Source: Rhodamnia argentea (lineage: Eukaryota > Streptophyta > Magnoliopsida > Myrtales > Myrtaceae). From it: a stretch of DNA of 64,000 bases. Each line of letters begins with the position of its first letter. Position 1 is the first letter of the stretch. The notes under the pieces were generated by a model that searched no databases, was not told the DNA's origin, and was given only the letters and a program-made list of their open reading frames with translations. Below, one piece after another: positions 31,801 to 44,883 of the stretch. The stretch is taken from contig NC_063151.1 of the NCBI RefSeq assembly GCF_020921035.1, forward strand, positions 9,973,501 through 10,037,500, read 5' to 3'. A program made the translations under genes and the position numbers.

Positions 31801-34800
31801 AGAGGTCATAGTACCTTTCCCAGGCTAAATCCTTCTTCTCCAACTTTGAAAGAATCTCATTAGGAATCCCAGCAAATTGACGAAGTGGTGTTTGGACACT
31901 CCACATCCTCCTGTTGACCATTTTGCAGAGGTTCAGAGCCTTCTCAGCCAACTGTGCCCATCCCCTTTTAAGGACAATCTCAAAAAGAGATCGCAGAAGA
32001 CGTCCAGCACTCTAACAAAAAATAAATAAACAAATTAGTGAAGATTCGAATGATGCTACAGTAAGCAAGATATAATCAAGATGACGGAAATTAAGAGGAA
32101 AATGTACCTGAGTTATGAAAACCATATCTGAAGTCAATGAAAGCCCTTCAAGCTTTAGCTGAGATATGTATGCTTGAAGCAAGACATTGATCTTGGCACT
32201 AGGCTCCTCCAGACTTTCTTTCACAGGTATGGGAACTCGATCCAAAAGCTTCGCTAGCTCCATCTTCTCATCCTGTCTCACTGTCACATACTTAAATTCT
32301 TCACTCAGTGAGAACAACCGACATAACTCAATATCCCCCATTGTCGGCTTCAAGTGTTCATTATACGTGGATATTGTCCCATGTGTTATGTAATAGTAAC
32401 TAGCTATGCGACCCAAGTCAGTAACCTGGAAGTATCCGCTTTTCCTATCATACTTGACCAAATTATTCCTATCCAGGATGCTAGCAGCAGTATGAATCTG
32501 CACCAAAAACAGAAAATACAATATAAATAAGCGAAACGAGAGACTAAATGCTCATGTTCGCCGCACACCCTAAAAACATAAATAAACAGCATATCTGGGT
32601 TACTATGAACGGGGAAAGAAAAGATCTTAAAAACCAGTAAAATTGAAAATCATATAACACACAGGAGAGGCACATTCCAACAACTCAGTTCTTAATCCTT
32701 GCACAGAGAAATAGAAGCATATGTGCCACGCTGATCCATATTAAAGCAAAACAGGAGAAACATTCCCCGCTATCCACCACTTTAGAACCATTACCCTCGC
32801 TTAAGACCGTAAATCACCTCTTTAAAAATACCCCAATATCCAAGCAGAAAGAATCAGAGTTCCGACAAACCCATGCATATTGAATGATTAATGGCATTCT
32901 AAAATTTATATGCAGTTTCATAGCGTGCCATTGAAGTGACATCAAATTCATGACAGTAAAATTAAATCTGGCTTCATTCACTCCAGGCACATATTCTACA
33001 CTGAAAAAACTTTTACTTCCTGAAGAAAAGTGGAACAGACAGATAAAACCGGAGAGATTCCTCCATCTTCCATCTTCCTCTTCAGATGATACTTAATTCT
33101 CCGTTAGAGCCACTATTCCTTCTATTCGCATGTATTTCAATAAATAAACTTTCCATCTAGCACCATAAAGCGTAAGAACAACAAGAATAAAACGAGATCA
33201 AACAGTTTTTTGTCCTAAGAACATCTGACAACGCATTCTACCTTGTTATGAACTACTCCAAAACCAACACAAAAAGAACTAGCATAATTAAACTGAATGA
33301 GAAAAGATCTAAAAATACCAGAAAGGACAAGAACATCTAAAACTCAAAAGTTTGTTGAACAATGAAATACGAAGTGGAAAGGACACCACGTCTACTACAT
33401 TTGAGAATGCATCCACATAGATAATCTCAAACATTTAAAATCATGATAATTCTTACCAAATCAGCCCTTCTCTCCTCCAGCGTAATATCATTAGTGAGAA
33501 CATCTGGCGCTAGACCATATAGTGTAGGATTCCGCAGCATACGGATATACAAGTATGTGTAGCCAATCCAGTTGCATGCTTCTCTAGCATTCTGAACAGT
33601 CCCAAGAACAATTTCGGCATTCAACTGATCAGCCAATTTGGAGACAAACTGACTTTCTATAGGTAGCTGCTGATTCATCAAAGACAGATAGTATTGTAGT
33701 TCACTATGGCCAGTGATGATTATTCCTTCACCGCAGGTATCGTACTGAGGTCGTCCTGCTCGACCCAGCATCTGCATAACATCCAGCGGACTCAATTCGG
33801 TCCATGCTCCCTTCTCTGGATTGTATATCTGTGTTCCCTTGATGATCACAGTGTGTGCAGGTAAGTTGACACCCCAAGCAAGAGTTGCTGTTGAAACCAA
33901 AACCTGCACATGACCATCAGCGAAGAGATCCTCAACAAGTTGCCTATCTGCCCTCGCCATGCCAGCATGATGAATGGCAAAACCGTAAGGCAGGAGGTCC
34001 TTAAGATCATTGCTCTTGACGATGTCAGTGTGACTTTGTAGAATTTCGCGGCTCACACCATCCTCTTTCAAGAATCTACCAAGAGTATCATTAGCGAGTG
34101 CAGAATCTCTTATAGCTCGAGCAGTTTTGGCTGTTTCCTTCCTGGAGTGGACAAAAATAAGAACTTGATGCTTCCCTGCCGCAGCTACTACCTTTTCATA
34201 GCACACGTCATTCATCAACTGAAACCTCTGCAGCGGCTTCCTGACTGTTATTCCGATATACTGCTGGGAAAGAGGGACAGGTCTGTAACTATTATCAAAA
34301 TAAAATAGTCCGTTGTTAACATCTACATGCAAGAACAACGCAACATCCTCATAATTGGGCAATGTAGCTGACAATCCCACCAATCGAATGTGCTCTTTTG
34401 TGGTTTCAATTTGTCTGACAGTTCTGGCAACAATGCTCTCAAGTACGGGTCCTCTATTATCATGGAGGAGATGAATCTCATCAATGATCAAAAGCTTCAC
34501 AAGCTGCGTGTAGGTACGATCTCCCGATTTTCGAGTAATGATATCCCACTTCTCAGGGGTCGTGACGATGATCTGAGTCTCTTCGATTTGCTGACGAGTC
34601 AATGACTGGTCACCACTCAACTCCCTCACCTTGACATCATACTCTTGCAAACGGTTAGACAGATTACCAACAACTTCGGCAACAAGTGCTTTCATAGGTG
34701 CCACATAAACAATCTTATAGTTGCTGTGATTAAATGATCCATCTGGATTCCTGTTCAAAGCGATTTGCTGGAGTATGGTCAGCACGGCTACATTAGTTTT

Positions 34801-36408
34801 CCCAGCTCCAGTAGGAGCACACAAGAGGATGTTCTCTGCACTAAAAAGAGCAGTCTCGTAGACTTTGCTTTGAACACGGTTCAGCTGTTGCATCCCTTTG
34901 AAAGCAGGTTGTGCCCAATCAGGCAAGGCAGATATTTTAACAAGCTTCTCATTGGGATCTGGTTTAGCTTTCAACACTGGCACATGAACTTCTTCATATC
35001 CTTTGCTGAGATGCTTGAAGGAGCCAACAGGAAGATCGGTCCTTCTATTTGCCATCAAAAGGCCACCTTGCTCAAAAGCAAGGTTGTCGAGGTCGAGTAA
35101 CTGACGCTGTCCCTTTAACCAACTACCTTCCGCATCCCTATCAACCATACCTCTCCGACCTGTATCTTCATCTCCAGCACTCTCATCCTTCAAACGACGA
35201 GCCTCTTCCCTAATACTCTTCTCCAAATTCTTTTGCCTCTCTTTTGCAGTAGCTCTTGTGGCATGCAACTGTTCCACTATTGCAGCCAACTCCGGTCCCA
35301 AACCCATCATTTCTTCTTCAATCTTCTTCCGGTCATCTTGGTCTTCAGCCCTAGCCAAACGGGTGCACCAGACGATCTTCAACCTATTCCGCAATAAAAA
35401 CTTAATGAGTCTGAACTTATCAAACTGAAGATGCAACAATAGCTTGGTCTCAACCTCCCTAGCATCCCCTTCAGCAAGTATCTTCAGCACCTCCTCTGCA
35501 AGCTTCTGACACTGCTGGGGATCAATCTGCTGTTCATAAGCCTGAGAAATCTTTCTTTGAAGCCAATAAGCATCAATGTCCTGAACATTCAAGCTCATGC
35601 CCTCACTAGCTTCCTGCATATCATCATCATCTATCCCAGCACCCATCTGCATGGCCGAAGAACTGTTTGGTTCTGCAACATCTTCGTCCTCCTCTTCGTC
35701 CTCCTGGACCATATCGAGATCACTCTCCTCGTCGTCATCTTCATTCTCTTCAAACTCAACTGCAACACCCACATCATCATCAAGTGCCTCATCCCCATTA
35801 GCCACAGCAGACCCAGCGGCATCACTCGTGTCTTGGTAATCAGTGATAAGCCTCCCAATTGAAACGAGCTGATCAAAAACAGGGTTTGGAATAGGGTTCA
35901 ACAACTTCTCAATCTCCTTCTTCTTATCAGGATTTTTGAACGTATCATTCTTCAACACGGCCAAAATTTCATCTGCTGCACCACTAACTATATTCAATGG
36001 CTGCCCACCCAACTGCTGCTGAATAACACTGAGCATCGCCTCGTATGCAGCCCTAGTCTCTTTCGTCTTCGGCTGGTAAACCCCTTCTTCCGTAGAGGTC
36101 AACACGCTCTCCTCTCGAAGCCGGCGCCTCTTGGCCTGCCTAGGGGCGGGCTCCGAGAGCGAGTCCCGCTCCTTCTTCTTCCTCTTAGCCTTCTGGAGCT
36201 TCTCATCGAGCTCCGGGGGCCTACCTCGGTACGCCCGGTCGCCGAAGCTCCTAGGATCGATCTTCCCCCACAGAGACTCGGGCTCGCCGGTGGGCTCATG
36301 GGTGTCGCGGGGCCGCGTATCGGTCGTCAAGACCAGACTCGAGTTGGCCCTGTACTCGTACTGCTTGAAGCGAGCGTGCGCCTCGGCACCTCCTCCCAGA
36401 TGCGCCAT
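28832..36408 (-). CDS. BRR2A: U5 snRNP 200-kDa helicase BRR2 (DExH12)
   Basis: Ski2-like DExH RNA helicase of the U5/tri-snRNP that unwinds U4/U6 to activate the spliceosome. Exons in transcription order: 36408-33457, 32497-32108, 32011-28832; 2,952 + 390 + 3,180 = 6,522 nt, 2,173 aa, close to the family length, all introns phase 0. Order: N-terminal extension with acidic stretch (about 200-255); helicase cassette 1 with APTGAGKT (about 530-540), DEIH (about 643), SATLPN (about 683), [12 protein letters not shown] (about 880); Sec63 domain 1; cassette 2 with APTGSGKT (about 1380), DELH (about 1484), STSLAN instead of SAT, GRASRP instead of GRAGRP; Sec63 domain 2 to the acidic end. The degenerate cassette 2 is the family norm: it regulates rather than unwinds. 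A 5' UTR intron is likely upstream. Confidence 0.97.
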
Positions 36409-36780
36409 GGCTCAAAACGGCTCGGCAAGAACCAGCCCTCCAAAACCCTAGTTCCACGGAAACAGAGAGCTTTCAGGTTCTCAGGAACGACCAACAAATG
36501 AACTTCCCAATCAACGCAATACCACTCCTAGGGTTCGACCAAATGAACTACTTCACAATCGATACAGAGACGCAAACAGGCACGGCAAAGGCGAAACACA
36601 CGCACGCTACGAAGATTGGAGAACAAAGTACTTACAGAGATAACGGCGATTTGAGCGGCAAACCGAGAGAGCTCTTCCTCCAACAAATCCCTTCGTCGCT
36701 TGACACGAGAAGAGAGAGTGACTTCTGAACCGGAGAGGCTGAATTTATACGCGGACGCCGGTGAAATCATAACGAAGCAC
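36409..36780 (-). promoter_or_regulatory. BRR2 5' UTR with probable leader intron and telo-box
   Basis: On the gene strand ATCTCT|gtaagtactt is a consensus 5' splice site (intron would start at 36635), and several AG acceptors exist before the ATG; the exact acceptor is not resolved. The gene strand also has ctagggtttt just before the ATG (about 36440-36451), a telo-box-type motif typical of housekeeping genes. Confidence 0.5.
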
Positions 36781-37539
36781 CGCCATTCCTCACTTCACTG
36801 GACCTGAAGGAGGCTCGCGAGGGCCTAAAAGAGGCGGTCCTTTTTCGTCGCTCCGGCCTGATTGTCTTCGTGGACCGGTCTGTTACCGAGCCGTGGGTTC
36901 GAGCGTTATTACCTTATTAGACCGATCTGTCCTCTTCCGGGCAAAATGCCCACGCTTGCTTAAAAATAAAATAACGATTGTTTATTGCGGGCAAAATACT
37001 TAATTAACTGCAAACATAATTAACATGTTACCGGTAAATTTCTTCCAAGTCAATTCAATATTAACCTCCCTTAATTCAAGATAAGAATAATGCTTTCTCC
37101 TTTTCAAATTAGCGGATTCATTCTCCTTTCCAATTGATCGTAAACAATTTTTCATTGAGTGATCATTCTCAACAAACCAAATATGTGAAAGTTTGAAAAG
37201 CTAATTTGCAAAAAAAATTTCTTTCACTCAAACGAACACACTCCTAATTCATTTTCTAAAAGTAAAACTAGCACAAATCTTATATTTTTTTTCGTTTCTT
37301 TATTGCAATTTTCTCATACTTTGTGCACACGTAAGTCTTGACTTTTCTTTTTGACTTTTTTGGCTAGTCAATACTGAAAGAAGACCACGGCCTACAACAG
37401 ATATTCCAGCTTGATCACCAAGCAAACAAATCAATAATGAGTCAAGCATTTGCCACATGTGAACCTAACCTTTTTCTGTTTTTCTGAATACGAGAGGTTT
37501 TAGGGTTTGTACGTTTGAAGACAAACTGTCTTCGGATGG
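36781..37539. other. BRR2 upstream spacer
   Basis: About 760 bp without a gene; GC-richer to 36950 (promoter), AT-rich after. No repeat recognised. Confidence 0.4.
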
Positions 37540-38885
37540 TAAAATTTCATAAAAGGGCCTCAAGTGTCCTAAACAATAATACAAAGTGCCTTTTTTGTTT
37601 CGAAAAATAACATGGTGAGGAATATTATCGTCTTTTTACATTTTATAATTTTTGTCTTTTTTTTTCCTTTTCCTTTTCTTTTTTTTCTTTTTTCTTTCCT
37701 TTTCCATTTTTCTCTTCCACCTCGCCTTGCCGGTGGCCTTGCCTCACGGCTGCCGGCGAGGGGTTTGAGCCGCTTTCTCGACGAGGGCGTTGAGGCTTCG
37801 TCGTGTGGGTGCCAAGAACTTGTGCGGCTTGAAGAGTAACCCGTGGAACTTGGAATTGGGCTTGAGGATTGAAGAAGACGAAAAATAAGTGGAAGGGACA
37901 TTGGGGACATAATTTCTCGAGGGGATTTGTGACATCCCATGGAGGGGGTGGTACTCCTTATTTCACATTAGCTAGAGAGGGAGTCTTGGGCTAAGTTTAT
38001 AAGGGTTGGGGGCTCTTTAGGTTGCATGAGGCTTTTTTTGGGCCGAGTGCCCAAAGAAACAAAACCGTACGGCTTGCAAAGCCCAAGGTGGATAATATCG
38101 TACAAGTGGGACCCCCGGGCGTTATAGTTGGCATCAGAGCCGACTCTCGACGGGACAGTGAGTGGAGAGCGGTGGGTGCTCGCTAGTGCCGCCGAGGGGG
38201 GGAGTATGTAACATCCCATGGAGGGGGCCTAGTGTGGCCATAGCAGTGGGTGCTCCCCTTGGGCTAATTTATAAGGGTTGGGGGCTCTTTGGCAGTGGGT
38301 GCTCACTAGTGCCGCTGAGGGCCTCAATGGGTGCTCTCTAGTGCAGGTGATGGGGGAAGTATGTAACATCCCATAAAGGGGGTGGTACTCCTTGTTCTAC
38401 ATTGCCTACAGAGGGAGTCTTGAGCTAATTTATAAGGTTTTATGGGCTGAGTGCCCAAAGAAACAAAATCGTGCGGGTTGCAAAGCCCAAAACGAATAAT
38501 ATCGTCCAAGCGGGACCCCCGGGCATTACGAGATTGGTGAGATGGGTTTGGGCTTTTGCAAGCGAGATCTTTGGTATTCGGCCACACCCTGAAGTCGGCC
38601 ATCGCCGGCGAGATCTTTTGAATTCTCCTTGGAGAACTCCCTCGCTTGTGACCGGCGAGGACTCCCAGCCCATGAACACCAGCGAGGTAAGGTGGAAGAG
38701 ACAAAAGGAAAAAGGAAAATAACAAAAACAAAAAAAAAATCAGAAAAAGCGAAATGGCGAAAACACCCATGTTGAAGTCCTTTTTTGAAACAAAAATAGT
38801 ACTTCATGCCCTTATTTAACAATATCCATTTCAAGCCCTTAATTGAGAAAACGAGAGCACTCGATGTCCTTTTTTGAAATTTTCC
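37540..38885. mobile_element. MULE-like inverted-repeat element hosting a TRIM insertion
   Basis: The left arm (ggtaaaatttcataaaaggg..., then T/C-rich, then a GC block with ttgccggtggcc and gccggcgagg) is mirrored by the right arm (gaccggcgagg, A/G-rich, then aaggacatcg...tttcaaaaaagg read on the minus strand), ending gggaaaatttc. The arms match the termini of the element at 55469-56158. No clear 9-bp flanking duplication. The middle is filled by the TRIM at 37928-38528. Confidence 0.55.
37928..38528 (+). mobile_element. TRIM-like miniature LTR retroelement with three LTR starts
   Basis: TGT(G/A)ACATCCCAT begins at 37928, 38207 and 38362. Copy 1 (to about 38127) is followed by TTGGCATCAGAGCC, which resembles the initiator-Met tRNA primer-binding site TGGTATCAGAGC. 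Copies 2 and 3 are each preceded by a purine tract (gagggggggagta and gatgggggaagta), i.e. a polypurine tract. Copy 3 ends cccccgggcattac, matching cccccgggcgttat of copy 1. Copy 2 is truncated. The internal region is only about 80 bp, with no gag or pol, as in TRIMs. A word agtgggtgctcactagtgcc recurs up to four times. Confidence 0.65.
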
Positions 38886-38935
38886 CTTTTCAAAAAATTG
38901 TTTTTTGACTTTTTGATAATTGAATAACGGAAAAT

Positions 38936-39102
38936 TAATCGATTTAGCGCTCTGTGATTTAAGTGGGGGGCCCCGACGGTGGGTTGCTGGGCTAGTCCCC
39001 CTCCGGGTATAATCCTTGGTTGGCCCTCGGGCCGGACACCGGGCGAAGCCCGGTGAAACCGGTGGATCCTGGACTATAAAAAAAAAAAAACTAATCGATT
39101 TA
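38936..39102 (+). mobile_element. SINE-like retroposon, about 145 bp, 11-bp target duplication
   Basis: taatcgattta occurs at 38936-38946 and 39092-39102. Between them is a GC-rich 145-bp insert in an AT-rich setting, ending in A(13). It contains a stable hairpin ccgggcgaagcccgg near 39038-39052. No A/B box of a tRNA promoter is clear, so it may be 5'-truncated or a retroposed other RNA. Confidence 0.65.
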
Positions 39103-40155
39103 TTGAAAATGTTTTACATAAGCTAAAAATGAAAAAGTTTGATCGAGGAAAAACAACTTTCCCTCTTGGCATAAAGGAAATCGCTTCCCTTAAATCATCA
39201 AACAAAAATAAATTAACCATTTTTCTTGAAAATGATTTCCACGGTTACTCGATCATGAAGTTTTAAGTGACAACTAACGCATCATCAATTTTGTAATCAT
39301 GTTACAGTTTTAGCAACACCAAAAAAAACCACAATGTTGGACAACGCAACAATTTAAAAACTAATTATATAGACGACACGTGTTGGATGAAAAAACATAT
39401 TGATCTTTCTTATTCGAAAAAATACAGCGTTAATGAATCCCCTTAGATACCGTTATATAGTTTATAAAAGACAGAAATTTGGAGATGACGTCGGAATGAT
39501 TCGAAAGCTTACGGACCTACCGTCGCCTATGTCGTGAAATTATGCCATTTATCTCGTCGCGTGATAGTCACAAAAACAAAGCAAAGTGCCGTGCGGCGAA
39601 TGCAAGAACGAACATTCTCGCAGCTCCAACTTTAGTTGTTACTTACGTATGATGAACATGGAATAGCCCGAAACATTAGCTGTATATAAGCAAGATAAAA
39701 GTCTAGTTAATTGAGAATTTCTTAATCGTTTACTCACTAAGCGATCCTTACAAAAATTAATTGCAATGATCATCTAAAGGATTTCATCATCAGATTTTAT
39801 TTTGTGCCACTGAAGAAAATGGTGTTCTAAAATCTCCAAAACCGTACATAAATAAGCCCACACTTATGTTGCCAATCGAAATATACCCTGTATGGTTTGT
39901 TCCTCTTGTTAGGGATCAAATTGCAATAGAACAAAAGTATGTGGATGAAATTCAGCAAAACAAAATTTAAAGGGACTAAAGTGGACATTATATAAAAGTG
40001 TAAGGACCACTTAAAGATCGTCATAGGTCAAATTGACTACCGGGGAGCGTTGGTGCGTTGCATCCTGCTCTTCTACACCACAAAAACCATCATCGAGATC
40101 CTTCCCGGTTCTCTTCCCGCGCCACATCGAAGCGAAACCTCGCCGACCAACCTCC
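39103..40155. other. LHCB7 upstream region
   Basis: AT-rich to about 40030 then GC-richer before the ATG at 40156. No repeat or gene recognised; should include the LHCB7 promoter and 5' UTR. Confidence 0.4.
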
Positions 40156-43100
40156 ATGGCCGTGCTTCGATCCCCTGTTTCGCCTCCTTCTCTAGCGTCC
40201 TCCTTCGCTTTCGCGTCACCTCCACACGCACTGCCCGCTCATCTGGCTCCTCCGAGGTGGCGATGGACGCGGCTCCCCAAGTCTGCCTCCGTCTGCAAAG
40301 CGTCGTGGCAAGAGGTAATTACCCGATTTCGCGACTCTTTTTCCTTGTGGACGGAAATGGCGTTGATAGCTCACTTTTCCTTGGTCCGTCGGCGATGCGA
40401 TGTTGAAGCTCGCCGGCGTTTTGGTGTTCTCGGCGATTCCTTTTACGGCGGTGAAGGCGATCGCCAACAGTCCGTTGGGGGAATCGTTGCAGAGACGGAT
40501 GGAGGAGAGGAAGAAGTTCGCGGTTGAGAACTCGTCGCAGTTCCGGGCGCTCGCTGAGAAGGCGAGGAAAGAGAGGTAATCCTCCACGGTAAGCCGGTGA
40601 TTTCCCCTGTTTTCAGTTCTTGTTCGTGGAAGATTGCCATATAGATGCTGAGATCTTTGTCCTCGATTTTGAATGACTATGGATACGTTGGAACTGTCTA
40701 TGGAAATTTTCGAATGCGTGATTTCTTTTCATGGTTGCATTTACTGGCATCTGGTTTTGGATTTTACCAGTAATTGAAAGTGAAGCAGTTAGCATCAAGC
40801 ACGTATATGAGTATTCTTAAATGAAAATGGAAAGCATGAGCAGTAGAGAAGCATCTTGCAACATGTGCTTAGCAATTTCTATAAATAACCCGGATCGACG
40901 ACGCTACATTTCAATTGTCTTTCATGTTTTGGAGCTGGCATATTGAGCTCAGGTTGTTTGCTTTGTTACATTTTTAGAATCAATCACTAGAGGAATTTGA
41001 GAGCGATTCCTTCCTTTTATGGCTCCAATTACCTTCAAATAGACTGAGGAAATTATCAGAACGAGGAAGCCATGATGCTATAGTTGCTGAATCCATAGAT
41101 ACAGTTAATGCTTCTCTATACTGCAATATAGCCCCTTCTGCTGTGCTCCTCCCACGACAAATGCATCTCTTGGCACGGTTCAAAATTTGAAATACTACAT
41201 TTCCCGAAGACTTGCTTCTATGGGACTAAGCTTTTTGTAGTTGTTAATTGAGGCTTGTGAGAGAAAGCTTGCATTCATCCGGCTTTTCTATGTAAATAAC
41301 TGGAGAAATATCAGTACTAGCACAGGATTATCAGATTCTCCATCGGTATTTGGTGTGTTTCACACATGGTATCTTTGTTCAGCCTTTTCCTGCACAACTC
41401 GTATGACTGCCTAATTTACTTGATTCAAGCTGGAGGTTGTTCTTGTTGTAAGCATGAGCTTCATTGCTTTCTTGTGTGTTCTTTATCTCTACATTAACGG
41501 CCAGTTAAAAAGGACTTCTTATAGAAGGTAATCAGAGAAAGTGAAAGCAAGCCTACAACTCTGTGATTATCTGAGCGGGCTAGGCCAAATTACATCTTGA
41601 GAAGAGTTTTCAACCTTCCTTATGTTTTTAACTACATTTAAACATGCAAATCTTCCTCCATGACTGTAACACCTACATTATAGTTCAGAAAGATCACTTG
41701 CCATGTTTTGTGCTTCAAGGTTATTCTTGTATGCATTTTCCAAGATGGTTTATCCTTGACAAGATGTATGAGTTTTGGGTTCGTTTTATAGCTTCCCTTC
41801 TCCACTTGCCTATCTGGAATTTGTAAATGAGGCGCATTTACAGAAACATTGAGCAATAGTGGTGCTGTTTTGTAAATTCTTTTTGTACAATAAACTTTCT
41901 TAGTCTGCGGTAACTTTTCTGGGCTTACCTTTTTCTCTTTCATTTGCTGACTTAAAGTTGATAGAAATGAGTCATCATATGAGCTCTGATTTTTGAAACT
42001 CTACCCTGAACTTGCTTAAAAGTCAAAGTGGACAGATTATATCCTACTAGTTTCTGTATGTGCATACTAAGTTTGGAGTATGTTCTTTTGCTATTTAACA
42101 GTCCATGGTACGGAGAAGACCGTCCTCAGTGGCTTGGGCCAATCCCATATGATTATCCAGCATATCTTACTGGTGAATATCCTGGCGATTATGGGTTTGA
42201 CATTGCAGGTCTTGCCAGGGATCCCACTGCTTTTGAGAAGTACTTCAAGTATGTTACATGATATTTCTGTGTCTTTCTTATGTGATGCCTCTTCATTGGT
42301 ATTTCTCATGTCTGTCAGGTGGTACTTATAGTATATTTGCAATTCAGTTTTGAAAAGTGACCTTTCTCTCTCTGTACTGTGGAAAACACGAGCCATTATC
42401 TCACGAGTAGTGTTTACAGTATCTTGCCTGAGGTCAATCAACTGTCTCACATGTATGAATTGTGATTTTTTAACTAGCTTCTTTGCTCCACATGATTGCA
42501 ATCCTGAACTTAAGATATAGCAAGCTATTATGTAATCCCTTGTGCCCAAATGAGATGGATGGTTTTGAGATATCATTTGGATTTGTTGTTCCTTTAATGA
42601 CGCGTTATTTTGTATGCAGCTTCGAGATACTGCATGCACGCTGGGCTATGCTTGCAGCACTTGGTGCTCTTGTTCCTGAAGTATTAGACATAGTGGGAAC
42701 ATTTCACTTTGTAGAACCTGTCTGGTGGCGAGTTGGCTACTCAAAGCTGAAGGTCTGCATTTTCTCTTGGCATAATACTCCCATTTATAATCTATCCATA
42801 TTTTTACTGGTAAATTCATGATCTTGGCTCCCACCTGTAATCTAGCTTGGTAGAAGTTTAATGAAAAATTAGTGTATTATTTTGATGGCCTACTGACTCT
42901 GGATAGAGGCTCCACTGACCATTCTTAGAGTTAAGATGAATAAAAGTATGAGCTACCCTCCCCACCCACCCCTCGCTCTTCTCTAATGCAAATTAAGTCC
43001 AAGAGGATCTCTTACTTCTTTGTTTGAAGTTCTACAATCTCCTGCGCCTAGTCTGTGGGATAGAATTGGGATTTACTTCCCCTTGCTTAGAATTTGTGGA

Positions 43101-44883
43101 GATTCTACCTCCGGGTTTCTTTTGGACCGTGCATGAGGAATGCTTAATCTATGACAGGCTAGTTACATGTTTAGGTTCTTGTTTTATTATATTTATTTGC
43201 TGGCATTGACAAAAAAAAGACGATGTAATGTGTCAGCAAAAGTCATTCCTTTTCAGATCATTACGTGATGTCCTTTAGGGTTGCTATTGCTAAATAACTG
43301 CTGCTATGCTTTTGCTAGCTCGAGAATCTTTCCTACATTTCCTTGCATGACCTCAGAGTTATATTCTGACTCCCTAGAAGCAGATTATTGTATACCTCAT
43401 GATAGACACGTAGGATGGAAAGACTGCTGAATCCTGTTCACTCATTTTAGTGAGGTTAGTAGTTTTGTACATGTTTATTGCTGTAATGTCCGTGCTACAA
43501 TGCTTTGGTTTATCTTATTGTCTGGATCGAAGACATAGATCACCATCATCAATGTGTCATAGATTTTCTAGCAAAGAAGTGGAACATAGTCATTTTTCTG
43601 TATGCTTATCTTAATTTCACTTTTGACAGGATGTGCTTGCAGCATATGACTTACGTAGTTTGCCTCACATTTTCATGATACCCAGGGCGATACACTGGAC
43701 TACTTGGGGATACCCGGACTTCATTTAGCTGGAAGCCAGGGAGTGATAGTGATAGCTATATGCCAGGCCCTTTTAATGGTAAGAACCATATTTAGCCTTG
43801 GCCTTTTTTAGCTGCAAGATGTTCTCTGACCCCCGTACTTTTCTTCTTAATACTTATAAGTATTTCTTCTGCAAATATTCTTTATACTGTCATTTGGTGT
43901 AACAAGCCTTAGTTGGATAAATTGAAGAGTCAAAAGCTCTTTGTGAAAGTATCTTATGTGATGGATATATTACTTGGAAGTGACGACGTGGTGTAACCAA
44001 CCAATCACCATTACCCGCATTCTATGAATCTCATCCTATTTTATGCCTTCTATGTATGCTTCTTTTTTTTTTTTTATCAATTACAATCTCGTGGTGTTTC
44101 CGTCACATAAAATCACTTTTCCATTCATTTCTGGCAAAAAGAAAAAAAGAAAGATCAGTTATTGCCTTTGTAGGAAACTTGTAACTTTATGGTAGAATAA
44201 ATTTCGTTCACTCAACTGAGGAGATTTTTTGTTGCATCCATGTCCAGCATAAAGCTTTTTTTTTTTTTTTTTGTGTGTGTGTGTGTGTGGGGGGGGGGGG
44301 GGAGGGAAAGTAACATGTAACTTGATCTTATAAGCGTTCATTGCTAACCTCTGGCTTACAATCTAACAACCTACCCGTATTTGTAGGGCTTTCAGCAATT
44401 TATAACTGTTAGATATCAACTGTTCTGCGATGTTAATATTCTAATACAAGTTTTGTGGGGTATCATAATTTGTTAGAATTGTTAGGTCAGAGTCATTTTA
44501 CTGTGTTTAAAAACTCATTGAATTATGTTAAGAACTCAAAGCTTTTACGTTTTAAATGCTCCTACTGCTTGTCTTAATAGGTTGGACCAGAATATGCAAG
44601 GTACTGTGGCATTGAAGCTTTGGAGCCTCTAGGAATTTACTTGCCAGGCGATATTAATTATCCTGGTGGAGCCCTTTTTGACCCCTTGAACTTGTCCAAG
44701 GACCCCGCGACTTTTGAGGAGCTCAAGGTGAAAGAAATAAAGAACGGGCGCTTGGCTATGGTTGCGTGGTTAGGTTTTTACGTCCAAGCAGCTTTGACAG
44801 GTAAAGGCCCCATACAGAACCTGCTCGAGCATATCTCAGATCCATTACGCAATAATCTTTTCTCGGTGCTTAAATGGATGTAA
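40156..44883 (+). CDS. LHCB7: Light-harvesting chlorophyll a/b-binding protein LHCB7
   Basis: Rarely expressed, longer member of the LHC superfamily in the thylakoid membrane. Exons: 40156-40314, 40409-40575, 42102-42248, 42620-42752, 43686-43778, 44581-44883; 1,002 nt, 333 aa (Arabidopsis about 327). Residues 1-50 are Ser/Pro/Ala-rich (transit peptide). Residues about 54-80 ([19 protein letters not shown]) form an extra N-terminal hydrophobic stretch peculiar to LHCB7, followed by a charged linker. [18 protein letters not shown] leads into helix 1 with E-x2-H-x-R (E160, H163, R165); a middle helix follows ([16 protein letters not shown]); helix 3 has E-x2-NGR (E285, N288, R290). The initiator is the ATGGCC at 40156; an upstream in-frame extension has no ATG. 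Exon 2 was set by the acceptor ttgaag|CTC, which gives the conserved SWQE-LAGVL join. Intron 2 is 1.5 kb. Confidence 0.95.
44255..44303 (+). repeat. T-run, (GT)n and G-run in LHCB7 intron 5
   Basis: About 17 T, then GT units, then a run of about 14 G and agg. Low-complexity block in the last intron of LHCB7; slippage-prone. Confidence 0.85.
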
